Shown: positions 23,438 to 31,323 of the stretch, piece by piece
Layout of the letters: every line of letters begins with the position of its first letter
Position numbering within the stretch: the stretch's first letter is position 1
NCBI GenBank assembly: GCA_002424865.1
Contig: DILC01000044.1
Location: 1-37,163, forward strand
Source: Rhodocyclaceae bacterium UBA5602
GTDB lineage: Bacteria > Pseudomonadota > Gammaproteobacteria > Burkholderiales > Rhodocyclaceae
DNA: 37,163 bases
Direction of reading: 5' to 3'
Position numbers and translations under genes: made by a program
Notes under the pieces: model-generated
What the model saw: only the letters and a program-made list of their open reading frames with translations
Told to the model about the DNA's origin: nothing
Database searches by the model: none

Positions 23438-25521
23438 ATGACGGGCTGACATTGCAGGCCTTTTTGGCGCGGGTCAATATCCGCCAGATGCTCGCGCCCT
23501 TGCTTATCGTGATGATCTTGTCGATGATGGTGCTGCCATTGCCGACGTTTGCGCTGGATGTGTTGTTCACCTTCAATATTGCCATTTCCATCATGGTGCT
23601 GCTGGTCGCGATGTACACCATGAAGCCGCTGGACTTTGCGATTTTCCCGACGGTATTGCTGGTCACTACCTTATTGCGGCTGTCGCTCAATGTGGCCTCC
23701 ACGCGCGTGGTGTTGTTGCACGGGCATTCCGGGCCGGATGCGGCAGGCAAGGTCATCGAGGCCTTCGGCCACTTTTTGGTGGGTGGCAATTACGCCGTGG
23801 GTATCGTGGTGTTCATTATTCTCACCTTGATCAACTTTGTGGTCATCACCAAGGGTGCGGGGCGGATTGCCGAAGTGTCTGCCCGCTTTACGCTGGACGC
23901 CATGCCCGGCAAGCAGATGGCGATTGATGCCGACTTGAATGCCGGCCTGATTGGTGAGGAGGAGGCGCGTAGCCGCCGTGCCAATGTGGCGCTGGAGGCT
24001 GATTTTTTCGGTTCGATGGACGGTGCGTCCAAGTTTGTGCGTGGCGATGCCGTGGCCGGTGTCATGATTCTGTTCATCAATATCATCGGTGGCTTGATTG
24101 TCGGGGTGTTGCAGCATGACATGTCGGCGGCTGATGCGGCCAGGAATTACACCTTGCTGACCATTGGTGATGGGCTGGTTGCGCAAATTCCTGCGCTGAT
24201 CATTTCTACCGCTGCGGGTTTGGTGGTCACACGCGTGGCAACGGATAAGGATATTGGTCAGCAGCTGGCCTCGCAACTTTTTGGCAATCCCATGGTGTTG
24301 GTTCTCACCGCCACTATTTTGGGCGTTTTGGGCCTGATTCCCGGCATGCCCAATTTTGTTTTTTTGTTGCTGGCGGGCGCTCTGGGGTTGATTGCCTGGC
24401 GGCAGTTCAAGCGGCCTGCCAGCGCTGAGAAGAGTGCTGCTGCCGCGGTGGCAGAGGCGCCCAAACCCGTTGAGAATGTCGAAGCCAGCTGGTCTGATGT
24501 GATGCCGGTGGATGTGCTGGGCCTGGAAGTTGGCTATCGGCTGATTCCGTTGGTGGACAATGCCCAAGGCGGGGAGTTGCTCAAGCGAATTCGTGGTTTG
24601 CGCAAAAAATTTGCCCAGGATATTGGCTTTTTGCCAGCCACTGTACACATTCGCGACAACTTGGAATTAAAGCCCACGGCGTATCGCATTGCCTTGAAAG
24701 GCGTGCCGATTGGCGAAGGCGAGGCCTATCCCGGCCAGTACCTGGCGATTGATCCGGGGCGGGTGTCGGGGCAGCTTGCCGGGACGCCTACGCAAGACCC
24801 GGCGTTTGGTTTGCCTGCGGTGTGGATTGATGCAAGTTTGCGCGAGCAGGCGCATGTGTTTGGTTATACGGTTGTCGATGCCAGCACGGTGGTGGCGACG
24901 CATCTCAATCATTTGATTTTGTCGCACGCCTCCGAGTTGCTCGGGCGGCAGGAGACACAAGCGCTGCTCGACCATCTGGCAAGCGAATCGCCCAAACTGG
25001 TGGAAGACCTGGTGCCAAAAATGTTGCCTTTGGGTATTTTGCAGCGGGTGCTGCAAAACTTGCTCGAAGAGAGCGTGAATATCCGCGATATGCGCACGAT
25101 TATCGAAACGCTGGCTGAGCATGCGCCGCGCACGCAAGATGCGATGGATCTCACGACGCAGGTGCGCATTGCGCTGGGCCGTGCGATTGTGCAGCAGCTG
25201 TATCCTTCCGGTAACGAGCTGCAGATTATGGCCTTGGAGCCAGGCTTGGAGCGGATATTGGGGCAGGCCTTGCAAGGCGGTGGCGAGGCGGGCGGCATTG
25301 AACCTGGCTTGGCCGACACGCTGCTGCGCGAAACGGCTGCGGCTGCAAAGCATCAGGAAGATTTAGGGCTGCCCGCGGTGTTGCTGGTGCCAAGTAATTT
25401 GCGCTGGCTGTTGTCGCGCTTTTTGCGCCGTGCCGTGCCGCAGTTGAAGGTGATTTCCAATACGGAAGTGCCGGACTCGAAAATAATTAAGGTGACTAGT
25501 TTGATTGGAGCAAATAAATGA
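23434..25521 (+). CDS. flhA: Flagellar export gate protein FlhA
   Basis: The large export-gate subunit. The 695-residue protein has about eight membrane segments in residues 20-330, including the conserved LLRLSLNVASTRVVLLHG and the loop RFTLDAMPGKQMAIDADLNAGLI. A cytoplasmic ring-forming domain follows (LELEVGYRLIPLVD-like segment, LPATVHIRDNLELKP, and VVATHLNHLI). The length is normal. It overlaps flhB and flhF by four bases each (ATGA), so the three are almost certainly one operon. Confidence 0.97.
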   Translation: MNDGLTLQAFLARVNIRQMLAPLLIVMILSMMVLPLPTFALDVLFTFNIAISIMVLLVAMYTMKPLDFAIFPTVLLVTTLLRLSLNVASTRVVLLHGHSGPDAAGKVIEAFGHFLVGGNYAVGIVVFIILTLINFVVITKGAGRIAEVSARFTLDAMPGKQMAIDADLNAGLIGEEEARSRRANVALEADFFGSMDGASKFVRGDAVAGVMILFINIIGGLIVGVLQHDMSAADAARNYTLLTIGDGLVAQIPALIISTAAGLVVTRVATDKDIGQQLASQLFGNPMVLVLTATILGVLGLIPGMPNFVFLLLAGALGLIAWRQFKRPASAEKSAAAAVAEAPKPVENVEASWSDVMPVDVLGLEVGYRLIPLVDNAQGGELLKRIRGLRKKFAQDIGFLPATVHIRDNLELKPTAYRIALKGVPIGEGEAYPGQYLAIDPGRVSGQLAGTPTQDPAFGLPAVWIDASLREQAHVFGYTVVDASTVVATHLNHLILSHASELLGRQETQALLDHLASESPKLVEDLVPKMLPLGILQRVLQNLLEESVNIRDMRTIIETLAEHAPRTQDAMDLTTQVRIALGRAIVQQLYPSGNELQIMALEPGLERILGQALQGGGEAGGIEPGLADTLLRETAAAAKHQEDLGLPAVLLVPSNLRWLLSRFLRRAVPQLKVISNTEVPDSKIIKVTSLIGANK

Positions 25522-27113
25522 CGGTTAACCGTTTTGTCGGTGCTACCGCGCGCGATTGTTTACGCCAGGTGAAAGAGGCGTTAGGGCCCGATGCGGTGGT
25601 GATTTCCAACCGCGCAGTGGCCAATGGGGTAGAAATTGTGGCGATGTCGCCAGAAAGCCTGAACGCGATCTCCCAGCAGGTTCAGCCATCTCGAACGGTA
25701 GCGCAGCCCTCGCCCCGGCCAACAGCTTCAGCGTCGCCGCGCGACGATGGGCCGCATGTTTCCCAGCCAGTTCGGCAGGCATCGCCACCGCCAGTTCCTG
25801 TCTCGCCCGCCGTTAAATCGGCCACTCGGGGCGCGTCAATGACGCAGGTGGCTGAGGAGATTGATTACACGGTGACGTTGACCACCGCGCGTGCGAGTTT
25901 GCTGCGCGAGCCCCCTACAGTCAGGCTTTGGGCGCCGGGTGCAAGCGAGCGCGCGGTAACGCAGGCAAGCCAGTCAGATGCAGAAGCAACGCCGGCTGCT
26001 CGGGTTGATTTGGCCGGGCGCGCGCCGCCGCAGCCAGCCCAGGCGCATGAGAGGCATGTCGTTGCAGGCGGGGCCGGGGGCGCCGCTGCAACACGGCTAG
26101 CAGCACCGCTGCTTCAGCGGGAACCGGGCGCGGATGCCCTGCAGACGGCGCAGTTAATGGACGAGATGCGGGCGATCAAGCGCTTGCTGGAGCATCAATT
26201 GGCAGGCTTTGCCTGGGGCGAGGTGGCGCGGGAAAACCCTACGCGCGCTTTGTTGCTGAGTGAAATGCTCACTGCGGGTTTTTCGGCTGGCCTGGCGCGC
26301 CGCCTGGTGAATGATCTGCCGCAGGATTTGGGCCAGGAGGAGAGCCGCAAGTGGCTGACCGCTGCGGTTAATCGTCGCTTGAGAACCTTGGCTTCAGACG
26401 CCGACTTTATTGATCGCGGCGGTGTGTACGCCTTGGTCGGGCCCACCGGGGTGGGCAAGACCACTACGATTGCGAAGCTGGCTGCGCGTTGTGTGGTGCG
26501 GCATGGCGCTGAGCGCCTGGCGTTGGTGACGACCGACAGCTATCGGATTGGCGCGCATGAACAGTTGCGGATTTATGGCCGGATTCTTGGCGTGCCGGTG
26601 TTTGTGGTGCGTGATGGGGCTGAGCTGCAGCGTACGCTGGCTGATTTGCATGAAAAACATATGGTGCTGATTGATACTGCCGGGATGAGCCAGCGGGATA
26701 GCATGGTCGCTGAGCAAGCCGCGATGCTGACGCGCTCGCCCGAAGTGAACCGCTTGTTGCTGTTGAATGCCGGCAGCCGCGGCGATACCCTGGATGATGT
26801 GGTGCAGGCCTATGGCGGGGATGATCTGGCGGGTTGCATTTTGACTAAAGTGGATGAGGCAAGCGCCTTGGCGCCGGCCGTTGATTGCATCGCGCGGCAC
26901 GGTTTGGTGCTGAGCTACGTGGCCAATGGTCAGCGTGTGCCGGAAGACTTGCATTTGCCTAACCGTAAATATCTTTTGCATCGCGCATTTAAAGTCGGCG
27001 CTGGCGAGACGGCGCACACACTTAAAAAAGAGGAATTTGTGCTGGGCTGGATGGGGCAGGAGAGTGCCCAGGCCGACACGCCAGAGCTCATGCGGGGAGC
27101 GGCGCTTGCTTGA
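25518..27113 (+). CDS. flhF: SRP-type GTPase FlhF
   Basis: A signal-recognition-particle-type GTPase that marks the site and number of polar flagella. The 531-residue protein has the start VNRFVGATARDCLRQVKEALG, a long Ala/Pro/Ser-rich linker (about 60-210), and the NG domain with P-loop GPTGVGKTTTIAKLA (about 307-321), TTDSYRIGAHEQLR, DTAGMSQRD and TKVDEAS. The C-terminus is extended by KVGAGETAHTLKKEEF, encoded by R1 copy g (26988-27016). FlhF with FlhG implies polar flagellation. Confidence 0.95.
   Translation: MTVNRFVGATARDCLRQVKEALGPDAVVISNRAVANGVEIVAMSPESLNAISQQVQPSRTVAQPSPRPTASASPRDDGPHVSQPVRQASPPPVPVSPAVKSATRGASMTQVAEEIDYTVTLTTARASLLREPPTVRLWAPGASERAVTQASQSDAEATPAARVDLAGRAPPQPAQAHERHVVAGGAGGAAATRLAAPLLQREPGADALQTAQLMDEMRAIKRLLEHQLAGFAWGEVARENPTRALLLSEMLTAGFSAGLARRLVNDLPQDLGQEESRKWLTAAVNRRLRTLASDADFIDRGGVYALVGPTGVGKTTTIAKLAARCVVRHGAERLALVTTDSYRIGAHEQLRIYGRILGVPVFVVRDGAELQRTLADLHEKHMVLIDTAGMSQRDSMVAEQAAMLTRSPEVNRLLLLNAGSRGDTLDDVVQAYGGDDLAGCILTKVDEASALAPAVDCIARHGLVLSYVANGQRVPEDLHLPNRKYLLHRAFKVGAGETAHTLKKEEFVLGWMGQESAQADTPELMRGAALA
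26988..27016 (+). repeat. R1 repeat copy g, inside the flhF C-terminus
   Basis: TTTAAAGTCGGCGCTGGCG then AGACGGCGCA. It has the exact 11-mer GTCGGCGCTGG, sits in the sense direction and encodes KVGAGETA at about residues 492-499 in the tail after the GTPase domain. Confidence 0.78.
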
Positions 27114-27927
27114 TTTGCTGCCGCACAGCACGGTAGCGGACGTCGATCAGGCGAGCGGGCTGCGGCGCTTGTTTGCTGCTCCCAGGGGACAGGCGATTGC
27201 TTTTGTTGCGGGGCGTGAAAACACCGGCCGGGCGGGCCTGCTGATCAAAACGGCCACGGCGCTGGCAGGCGCGGGGCAGCGTGTTGTGCTGATTGACGAG
27301 CGCGGTGGCCATGCGGGCATTCATGCCATGCTGGGCGTAAAAGCGCGGTGTGACATGCGGGATGCCGTGCGCAATGATCTGGCCGTGGAAGCCTTTGTTC
27401 AGCCTGTGGCGCCTTTGCTGAGTGTGATCTCGGCGCAGCAGTTGGCGGCGCAAGCTGCGCAGCCTTCGCCATTGATGGCGCAAAAGCTGGCGCTGCTGGT
27501 CAGGCAGTTGCAAGAAAATTCGGCGTTTGTGCTGCTCGACTGCGCCCCGCTCCAGGGGCATCCTGTCTCTGTACTGGCGGCCATGATGCCGCATTGGGTG
27601 GTGCTTGCCGCAGCGCAAGAGGCGGCGATTACGCGCGCTTATGCATCGATCAAGCAGTTATCGCAAGCTGCCGGGCGAGAGGACTTTCATGTGGCGATTA
27701 CGCGCACGCGCACGGAGCAAGAGGCGCAGGTGATTTTCCGGAATATGCAGAAAACAGCCCAGGCGCATTTGCATGTGCATTTGAATTATCTTGGCAGCAC
27801 GCGTGTCGCGACCCGGCCTGGCCGTCCGGCAAGCCCGCTGGCAGAAGATCATCTTGCCCCGGCCTTGCAGCGCGGATTGGTTGGGCCAGGCCAGGCCGGG
27901 CATCCCCCGAGCTCTGCGTTCGCTTGA
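27106..27927 (+). CDS. flhG: FlhG/FleN-type MinD-like protein with degenerate P-loop
   Basis: A 273-residue ParA/MinD-like partner of FlhF that limits flagellar number. The start DQASGLRRLF fits the FlhG family, followed by a Rossmann-like core with RVVLIDERGG, FVLLDCAPLQG and HVAITRTRTEQEA. Where the deviant Walker A (GKGGVGKS) belongs it reads AGRENTGRAGLL, without the lysines. No ATG is present near the conserved start; TTG 27106 follows GGGGAG by six bases and overlaps the flhF end by eight bases. The open frame runs further upstream inside flhF but that part is a shadow. Confidence 0.82.
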   Translation: MLDLLPHSTVADVDQASGLRRLFAAPRGQAIAFVAGRENTGRAGLLIKTATALAGAGQRVVLIDERGGHAGIHAMLGVKARCDMRDAVRNDLAVEAFVQPVAPLLSVISAQQLAAQAAQPSPLMAQKLALLVRQLQENSAFVLLDCAPLQGHPVSVLAAMMPHWVVLAAAQEAAITRAYASIKQLSQAAGREDFHVAITRTRTEQEAQVIFRNMQKTAQAHLHVHLNYLGSTRVATRPGRPASPLAEDHLAPALQRGLVGPGQAGHPPSSAFA

Positions 27928-28031
27928 GCTGAAAACTGGCTGCCGCAGGCGGCTGATCATTGGCTGACTTGTCTTGTGCAGCGGGTGAGGGTGATATAGT
28001 TCCGGCGTTATTGATGAATTTCGTGAGCCGA

Positions 28032-28841
28032 ATGTACACCGCCCAAGGCGTTTTGAGCAAAGAACAGCAAGCTGCGCACTATGCGCCACTGGTCAAGCGC
28101 ATCGCTTATCTCTTGATGGCCAGATTACCCGCCAATGTGGATGTGGATGATCTCATTCAGAATGGCATGATTGGCCTTTTAGAGGCGCTGGATCGCTATG
28201 AAGAAGGCTTGGGTGCGCAGTTTGAAACTTATGCCGCGCAGCGCATCCGCGGCGCCATGCTGGATGGCTTGCGGGAGGGCGATTGGGTGCCGCGTGGCGT
28301 GCGGCGTGAAATGCGCCGCGTGGAGGCCGCGATTACGCAATTGGAACATGATCACGGCCGCGCGCCCTCCGAGACGGAATTGGCTGCGGCATTGAGCATT
28401 TCCCTCGCGGAATATCAAAAGCTGTTGCAAGAAGCGCGCGGGCATCAGGTGATTTATATCGAGGACATGGGCAATGAGGAGGGAGAGGGTTATCTGGATT
28501 GGCATGCTGCGCCAGACGGCCAGAATCCGCTCGCGCTGCTGGAAGACTTGGGCACCCAAGCGGCGTTAGCCGCCGCGATTGGGGCGCTGCCGCCACGCGA
28601 GAAGCTGCTGATGGCCTTGTATTACGAGCAGGACTTGAACCTGCGCGAAATTGGCGAGGTGATGGAAGTCACCGAGTCGCGCGTGTCCCAGTTGCACAGC
28701 CAGGCCGTGGCGCGCTTGCGCGCCAGTTTGCTCGGGGCGGGCGCGCAGGCCAAAGCCAAGTCCACATCGCAAACCAGGGCCAAGCCTGCCCGACAGCCCG
28801 AAAATGCGGCGCAAGCTGCCGTTCACGCGGCGACCAAATAA
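28032..28841 (+). CDS. fliA: Flagellar sigma factor FliA (sigma-28)
   Basis: Directs RNA polymerase to late flagellar promoters such as those of fliC and fliD here. The 269-residue protein has region 2 (YAPLVKRIAYLLMARLPANV, DDLIQNGMIGLLEALDRYE, FETYAAQRIRGAMLDGLR), region 3 with DWVPRGVRREMRRVEAAI, and region 4 (ALPPREKLLMALYYEQDLNL, REIGEVMEVTESRVSQL). ATG 28032 (MYTAQG) fits betaproteobacterial FliA starts; ATG 28014 is an alternative. A Lys/Ala/Gln-rich C-terminal tail of about 30 residues is unusual and looks disordered. Confidence 0.96.
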   Translation: MYTAQGVLSKEQQAAHYAPLVKRIAYLLMARLPANVDVDDLIQNGMIGLLEALDRYEEGLGAQFETYAAQRIRGAMLDGLREGDWVPRGVRREMRRVEAAITQLEHDHGRAPSETELAAALSISLAEYQKLLQEARGHQVIYIEDMGNEEGEGYLDWHAAPDGQNPLALLEDLGTQAALAAAIGALPPREKLLMALYYEQDLNLREIGEVMEVTESRVSQLHSQAVARLRASLLGAGAQAKAKSTSQTRAKPARQPENAAQAAVHAATK

Positions 28842-28850
28842 GGAATAGCC

Positions 28851-29603
28851 ATGGATAAGATCAGCCTTGCAGGACTGTTCCTTGGGTTAACGGTGATTGT
28901 TGCCGGGCATTTGTTGGAAGGCGGCAGTTTTAGCTCGCTGCTGCAGCCCACAGCATTTTTGATTGTCATCGGAGGCACCTTGGGCGCGGTGATGTTGCAA
29001 AGTCCGTTTGCTGTTTTTAAACGTGGCTTGAAAATGGTCAAGTGGGTGTTTTTGCCACCACCTGCAAATCATCAAAAGCTCATTGTGGATATTGTGCGCT
29101 GGAGCAACATTGCACGCAAAGATGGGCTGCTGGCGTTAGAAGCGCAGATTGGTGGGCAACGCGATCCATTTGTCGCCAAAGGCTTGCAGCTCTTGGTGGA
29201 TGGTACAGAGCCCAACCGCATGCGCGAGATTCTGGAGGTGGATATCAGCGGGCAGGAGGCAAGTCTTAGGGCCGCAGCGAAAATCTGGGAGTCGGCGGGT
29301 GGTTATGCGCCGACCATAGGCATTATCGGTGCGGTGATGGGCTTGATTCATGTGATGGAAAATCTGTCTGATCCCGCCCGCCTGGGTAGCGGCATCGCGG
29401 TGGCTTTTGTGGCCACGATTTATGGTGTTGGTTCAGCCAACCTGATCTTTTTGCCGGTGGCCAAAAAATTAATAGCCAACATTTCACGCGTCATCATGGT
29501 GCGTGAAATGCTGCTCGACGGCCTGTTGGGCATTGGTAACGGCGATAACCCGCGCATTATCGAGAGTCGCTTGCAAGGTTATTTTGCCGATGGCTCAATA
29601 TAG
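28851..29603 (+). CDS. motC: Flagellar stator protein MotC (MotA/PomA family)
   Basis: The proton- or sodium-channel partner of the stator. The 250-residue protein has four membrane segments: residues about 5-22, 32-50 (FLIVIGGTLGAVMLQSPF), 150-170 (GYAPTIGIIGAVMGLIHVM) and 182-205 (GSGIAVAFVATIYGVGSANL). Conserved prolines occur in the last two. The cytoplasmic loop lies between segments 2 and 3. Size and sequence resemble MotC/PomA rather than the longer E. coli MotA. ATG 28851 has AAGGAA upstream, 9 bases behind fliA. Confidence 0.93.
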   Translation: MDKISLAGLFLGLTVIVAGHLLEGGSFSSLLQPTAFLIVIGGTLGAVMLQSPFAVFKRGLKMVKWVFLPPPANHQKLIVDIVRWSNIARKDGLLALEAQIGGQRDPFVAKGLQLLVDGTEPNRMREILEVDISGQEASLRAAAKIWESAGGYAPTIGIIGAVMGLIHVMENLSDPARLGSGIAVAFVATIYGVGSANLIFLPVAKKLIANISRVIMVREMLLDGLLGIGNGDNPRIIESRLQGYFADGSI

Positions 29604-30348
29604 TAGACGCCGCCGACGACGCCGTGCAGGAGATGATCCGGAAAACCACGAGCGGTGGCTGGTGTCTTATGCCGACTTTATCACCTTGCTATTTGCCTTT
29701 TTTGTGGTGATGTACGCCATTTCTTCGGTGAACGAGGGTAAGTATCGGGAGATGTCCGGGGCGCTTGGCTCGGCCTTTGGCATATCCTCAGGGGATTGGG
29801 TGGCGATGCGGCCAGGGGGGGCTCCAGGCATGGGTTCACGTATTCAGCTAACACCAGAACAGGTTAAGGCAGAAACGTTGCGCCGCGCCAGGCAAGAGCG
29901 CATGCGGGAGGTGACCAGGAATCTCAGGCAAACCTTGGCGCCTTTGATGATAGATGGCAAGGTCAGGATGGCGGAAGGGGCGGAAGGCCTTACGCTGGAT
30001 ATGGATGCCAGTACACTTTTTTTGCCGGGTGAGGCGCGCTTGAGTCTGGAGGCAGTACGCACGCTGAGCGAAATTGGCCAAGTGCTCGCCCCCAGCGATT
30101 TTGCGATTCGCGTTGAGGGGCATACCGATAATGTACCCATGAGCAATTCCCAGTTTCCCTCTAACTGGGAATTGTCCTCTGCCCGGGCGTCCAGTGTGGT
30201 CAGGCTATTTATCTTGAATAATGTTGATCCGAGGCGGCTCACGGCCATCGGTTTTGCTGATCAAAGACCCCTGGAAGACAATGCCACGCCAGAAGGAAAG
30301 CAAAAGAACCGGCGGGTTGTCATCACTATTGAGGCGCCTAAGGGATAA
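29590..30348 (+). CDS. motD: Flagellar stator protein MotD (MotB family)
   Basis: The peptidoglycan-anchoring stator partner. The 252-residue protein starts with an Arg-rich stretch (YSRRRRRRR), then WLVSYADFITLLFAFFVVMY with the ion-carrying Asp in YADFITL. The C-terminal OmpA-like domain has VEGHTDNVPM and the WELSSARASSVVRLF segment. The start ATG 29590 overlaps motC by 14 bases, typical for stator pairs; an open frame from 29503 is not used. The MotC/MotD type forms a second stator in Pseudomonas. Confidence 0.93.
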   Translation: MAQYSRRRRRRRAGDDPENHERWLVSYADFITLLFAFFVVMYAISSVNEGKYREMSGALGSAFGISSGDWVAMRPGGAPGMGSRIQLTPEQVKAETLRRARQERMREVTRNLRQTLAPLMIDGKVRMAEGAEGLTLDMDASTLFLPGEARLSLEAVRTLSEIGQVLAPSDFAIRVEGHTDNVPMSNSQFPSNWELSSARASSVVRLFILNNVDPRRLTAIGFADQRPLEDNATPEGKQKNRRVVITIEAPKG

Positions 30349-30386
30349 AACGGCATAAGCCTGGTGCGCTTGGCAAGCGGCGATTG

Positions 30387-30438
30387 TCTGGCTCGCTGCG
30401 CGAGCGGCGTGACCCGGCATCAAATGGCGTTGTTTCAC
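30387..30438 (-). repeat. R2 repeat copy B
   Basis: Minus-strand match to 7621-7672 at 47 of 52 positions. The palindromic core is GCTCGC-TGC-GCGAGC (30391-30405). It fills most of the 116-bp spacer between motD and the osmC-type gene. Confidence 0.8.
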
Positions 30439-30464
30439 GCTAATCCAACCAAAGAGGCCAGACC

Positions 30465-30911
30465 ATGAGCGAGCAGCAAGTATTTTCCTTCAGCCTGGAA
30501 CAGCAGGACGATTTCGCCTTCCTGATCCGCTTTGACAAGGACACGCCGTCTTTATTAACGGATGAACCTGAACCGCTGGGCAAAAATGCAGGGCCCAGCC
30601 CGTCGCGCCTGCTGGCCGCGGGCGTAGCCAATTGTCTTTCCGCCAGCCTGTTGTTTTCCTTGCGCAAGTTTAAAAACAATCCCGGCCCATTGACCGCCAC
30701 CGTGACCACGCACATGGTGCGCAACGACAAAAAACAGCTGCGCGTAGGCAGCATGGCGGTCGTCATCCAGATCGACTCAGCCGCCGATGATCTCGATCAA
30801 CTCGACCGCGCCATCGCCACCTTCGAAGACTACTGCGTGGTGACGCAAAGCGTGCGTAGCGGCTTTCCGGTGAGCGTTACCGTCCGCGACCGGGATGGCA
30901 AAATTCTCTAG
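30465..30911 (+). CDS. OsmC family peroxidase-like protein
   Basis: A 148-residue OsmC/Ohr-superfamily protein. Both redox cysteines are present: C57 in AAGVANCLSASL and C124 in FEDYCVVTQSV. Members reduce organic hydroperoxides through this Cys pair; the exact substrate of this subgroup (YhfA/OsmC-like) is not known from sequence. Start ATG 30465 follows GAGGCCAGACC. It ends directly at the boundary of the transposase remnant, which may have inserted just behind its stop codon (TAG at 30909-30911). Confidence 0.88.
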   Translation: MSEQQVFSFSLEQQDDFAFLIRFDKDTPSLLTDEPEPLGKNAGPSPSRLLAAGVANCLSASLLFSLRKFKNNPGPLTATVTTHMVRNDKKQLRVGSMAVVIQIDSAADDLDQLDRAIATFEDYCVVTQSVRSGFPVSVTVRDRDGKIL

Positions 30912-31195
30912 GGTGTGTTCTCAATCAAGCCAGCCAGACGAAAGCACAACGATGAAGCCTGCAGGCTGATCCTTGATCAGCGCGTGGCTTGGTCGATATC
31001 GGCGATCTGTCCGGCCGTGAGAATGACGCACAACGGATTGCCGAGGGCGTCGGCGGCCACATGCAGTTTGGTGGTCAGCCCACCCCGCGAGCGGCCGATC
31101 GCCTGACATCCTGCTTTTTTGGGTGCCGGCAGAATGCTAGTGGACGGGAACAATGGTGGAATCGAGGAACAGCCGTTCCATGTCGGCAATCACCG
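30912..31195 (-). pseudogene. Broken IS5-family (IS427-like) transposase remnant
   Basis: Minus-strand fragments of a DDE transposase can be chained across three lesions. The first piece reads DMERLFLDSTIVPVH, containing the first Asp of DDE, and ends in a TAG at 31137-31139 where the family usually has Gln. A frameshift leads to QAIGRSRGGLTTKLHVAADA and LGNPLCVILTAGQIADIDQA. A second frameshift near 30985 leads to HALIKDQPAGFIVV. The N-terminal part and the rest of the catalytic domain are missing. The remnant cannot encode an active enzyme. GGGTGTGTTCTC at 30912 may be the old element end. Confidence 0.82.
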
Positions 31196-31323
31196 CGCAT
31201 TGCTATTGCCATAGCCTTGAGCGACGATGGCTTTGTGCATCGCCAAATAGGGTGCGCCGCTCGCGTTTGGTCCGGTGACTATTTACCCCGTCAGGTGGGT
31301 CAATTCTGGTTGCACGTCAACAA
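31196..31323. other. Unassigned spacer beside the transposase remnant
   Basis: Between the transposase fragment and the cobC stop. It encodes no recognisable protein. It may be further mobile-element debris; a GTAAATAGTCACCGGACC string on the minus strand has the look of insertion-sequence non-coding sequence but I could not assign it. Confidence 0.35.

Noticed and set aside
23671..24648. A 325-codon open frame antisense to flhA
   Set aside because: Histidine/glutamine/asparagine-rich composition typical of an antisense shadow; flhA is fully intact on the other strand.
26396..26420. GACGCCGACTTTATTGATC in flhF as another R1 copy
   Set aside because: Only eight core bases match and the right-hand ACGGC block is missing.
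29672..29700. GCCGACTTTATC in motD as another R1 copy
   Set aside because: It encodes the invariant YADFITL motif of MotB-type proteins, so the match is explained by protein conservation.
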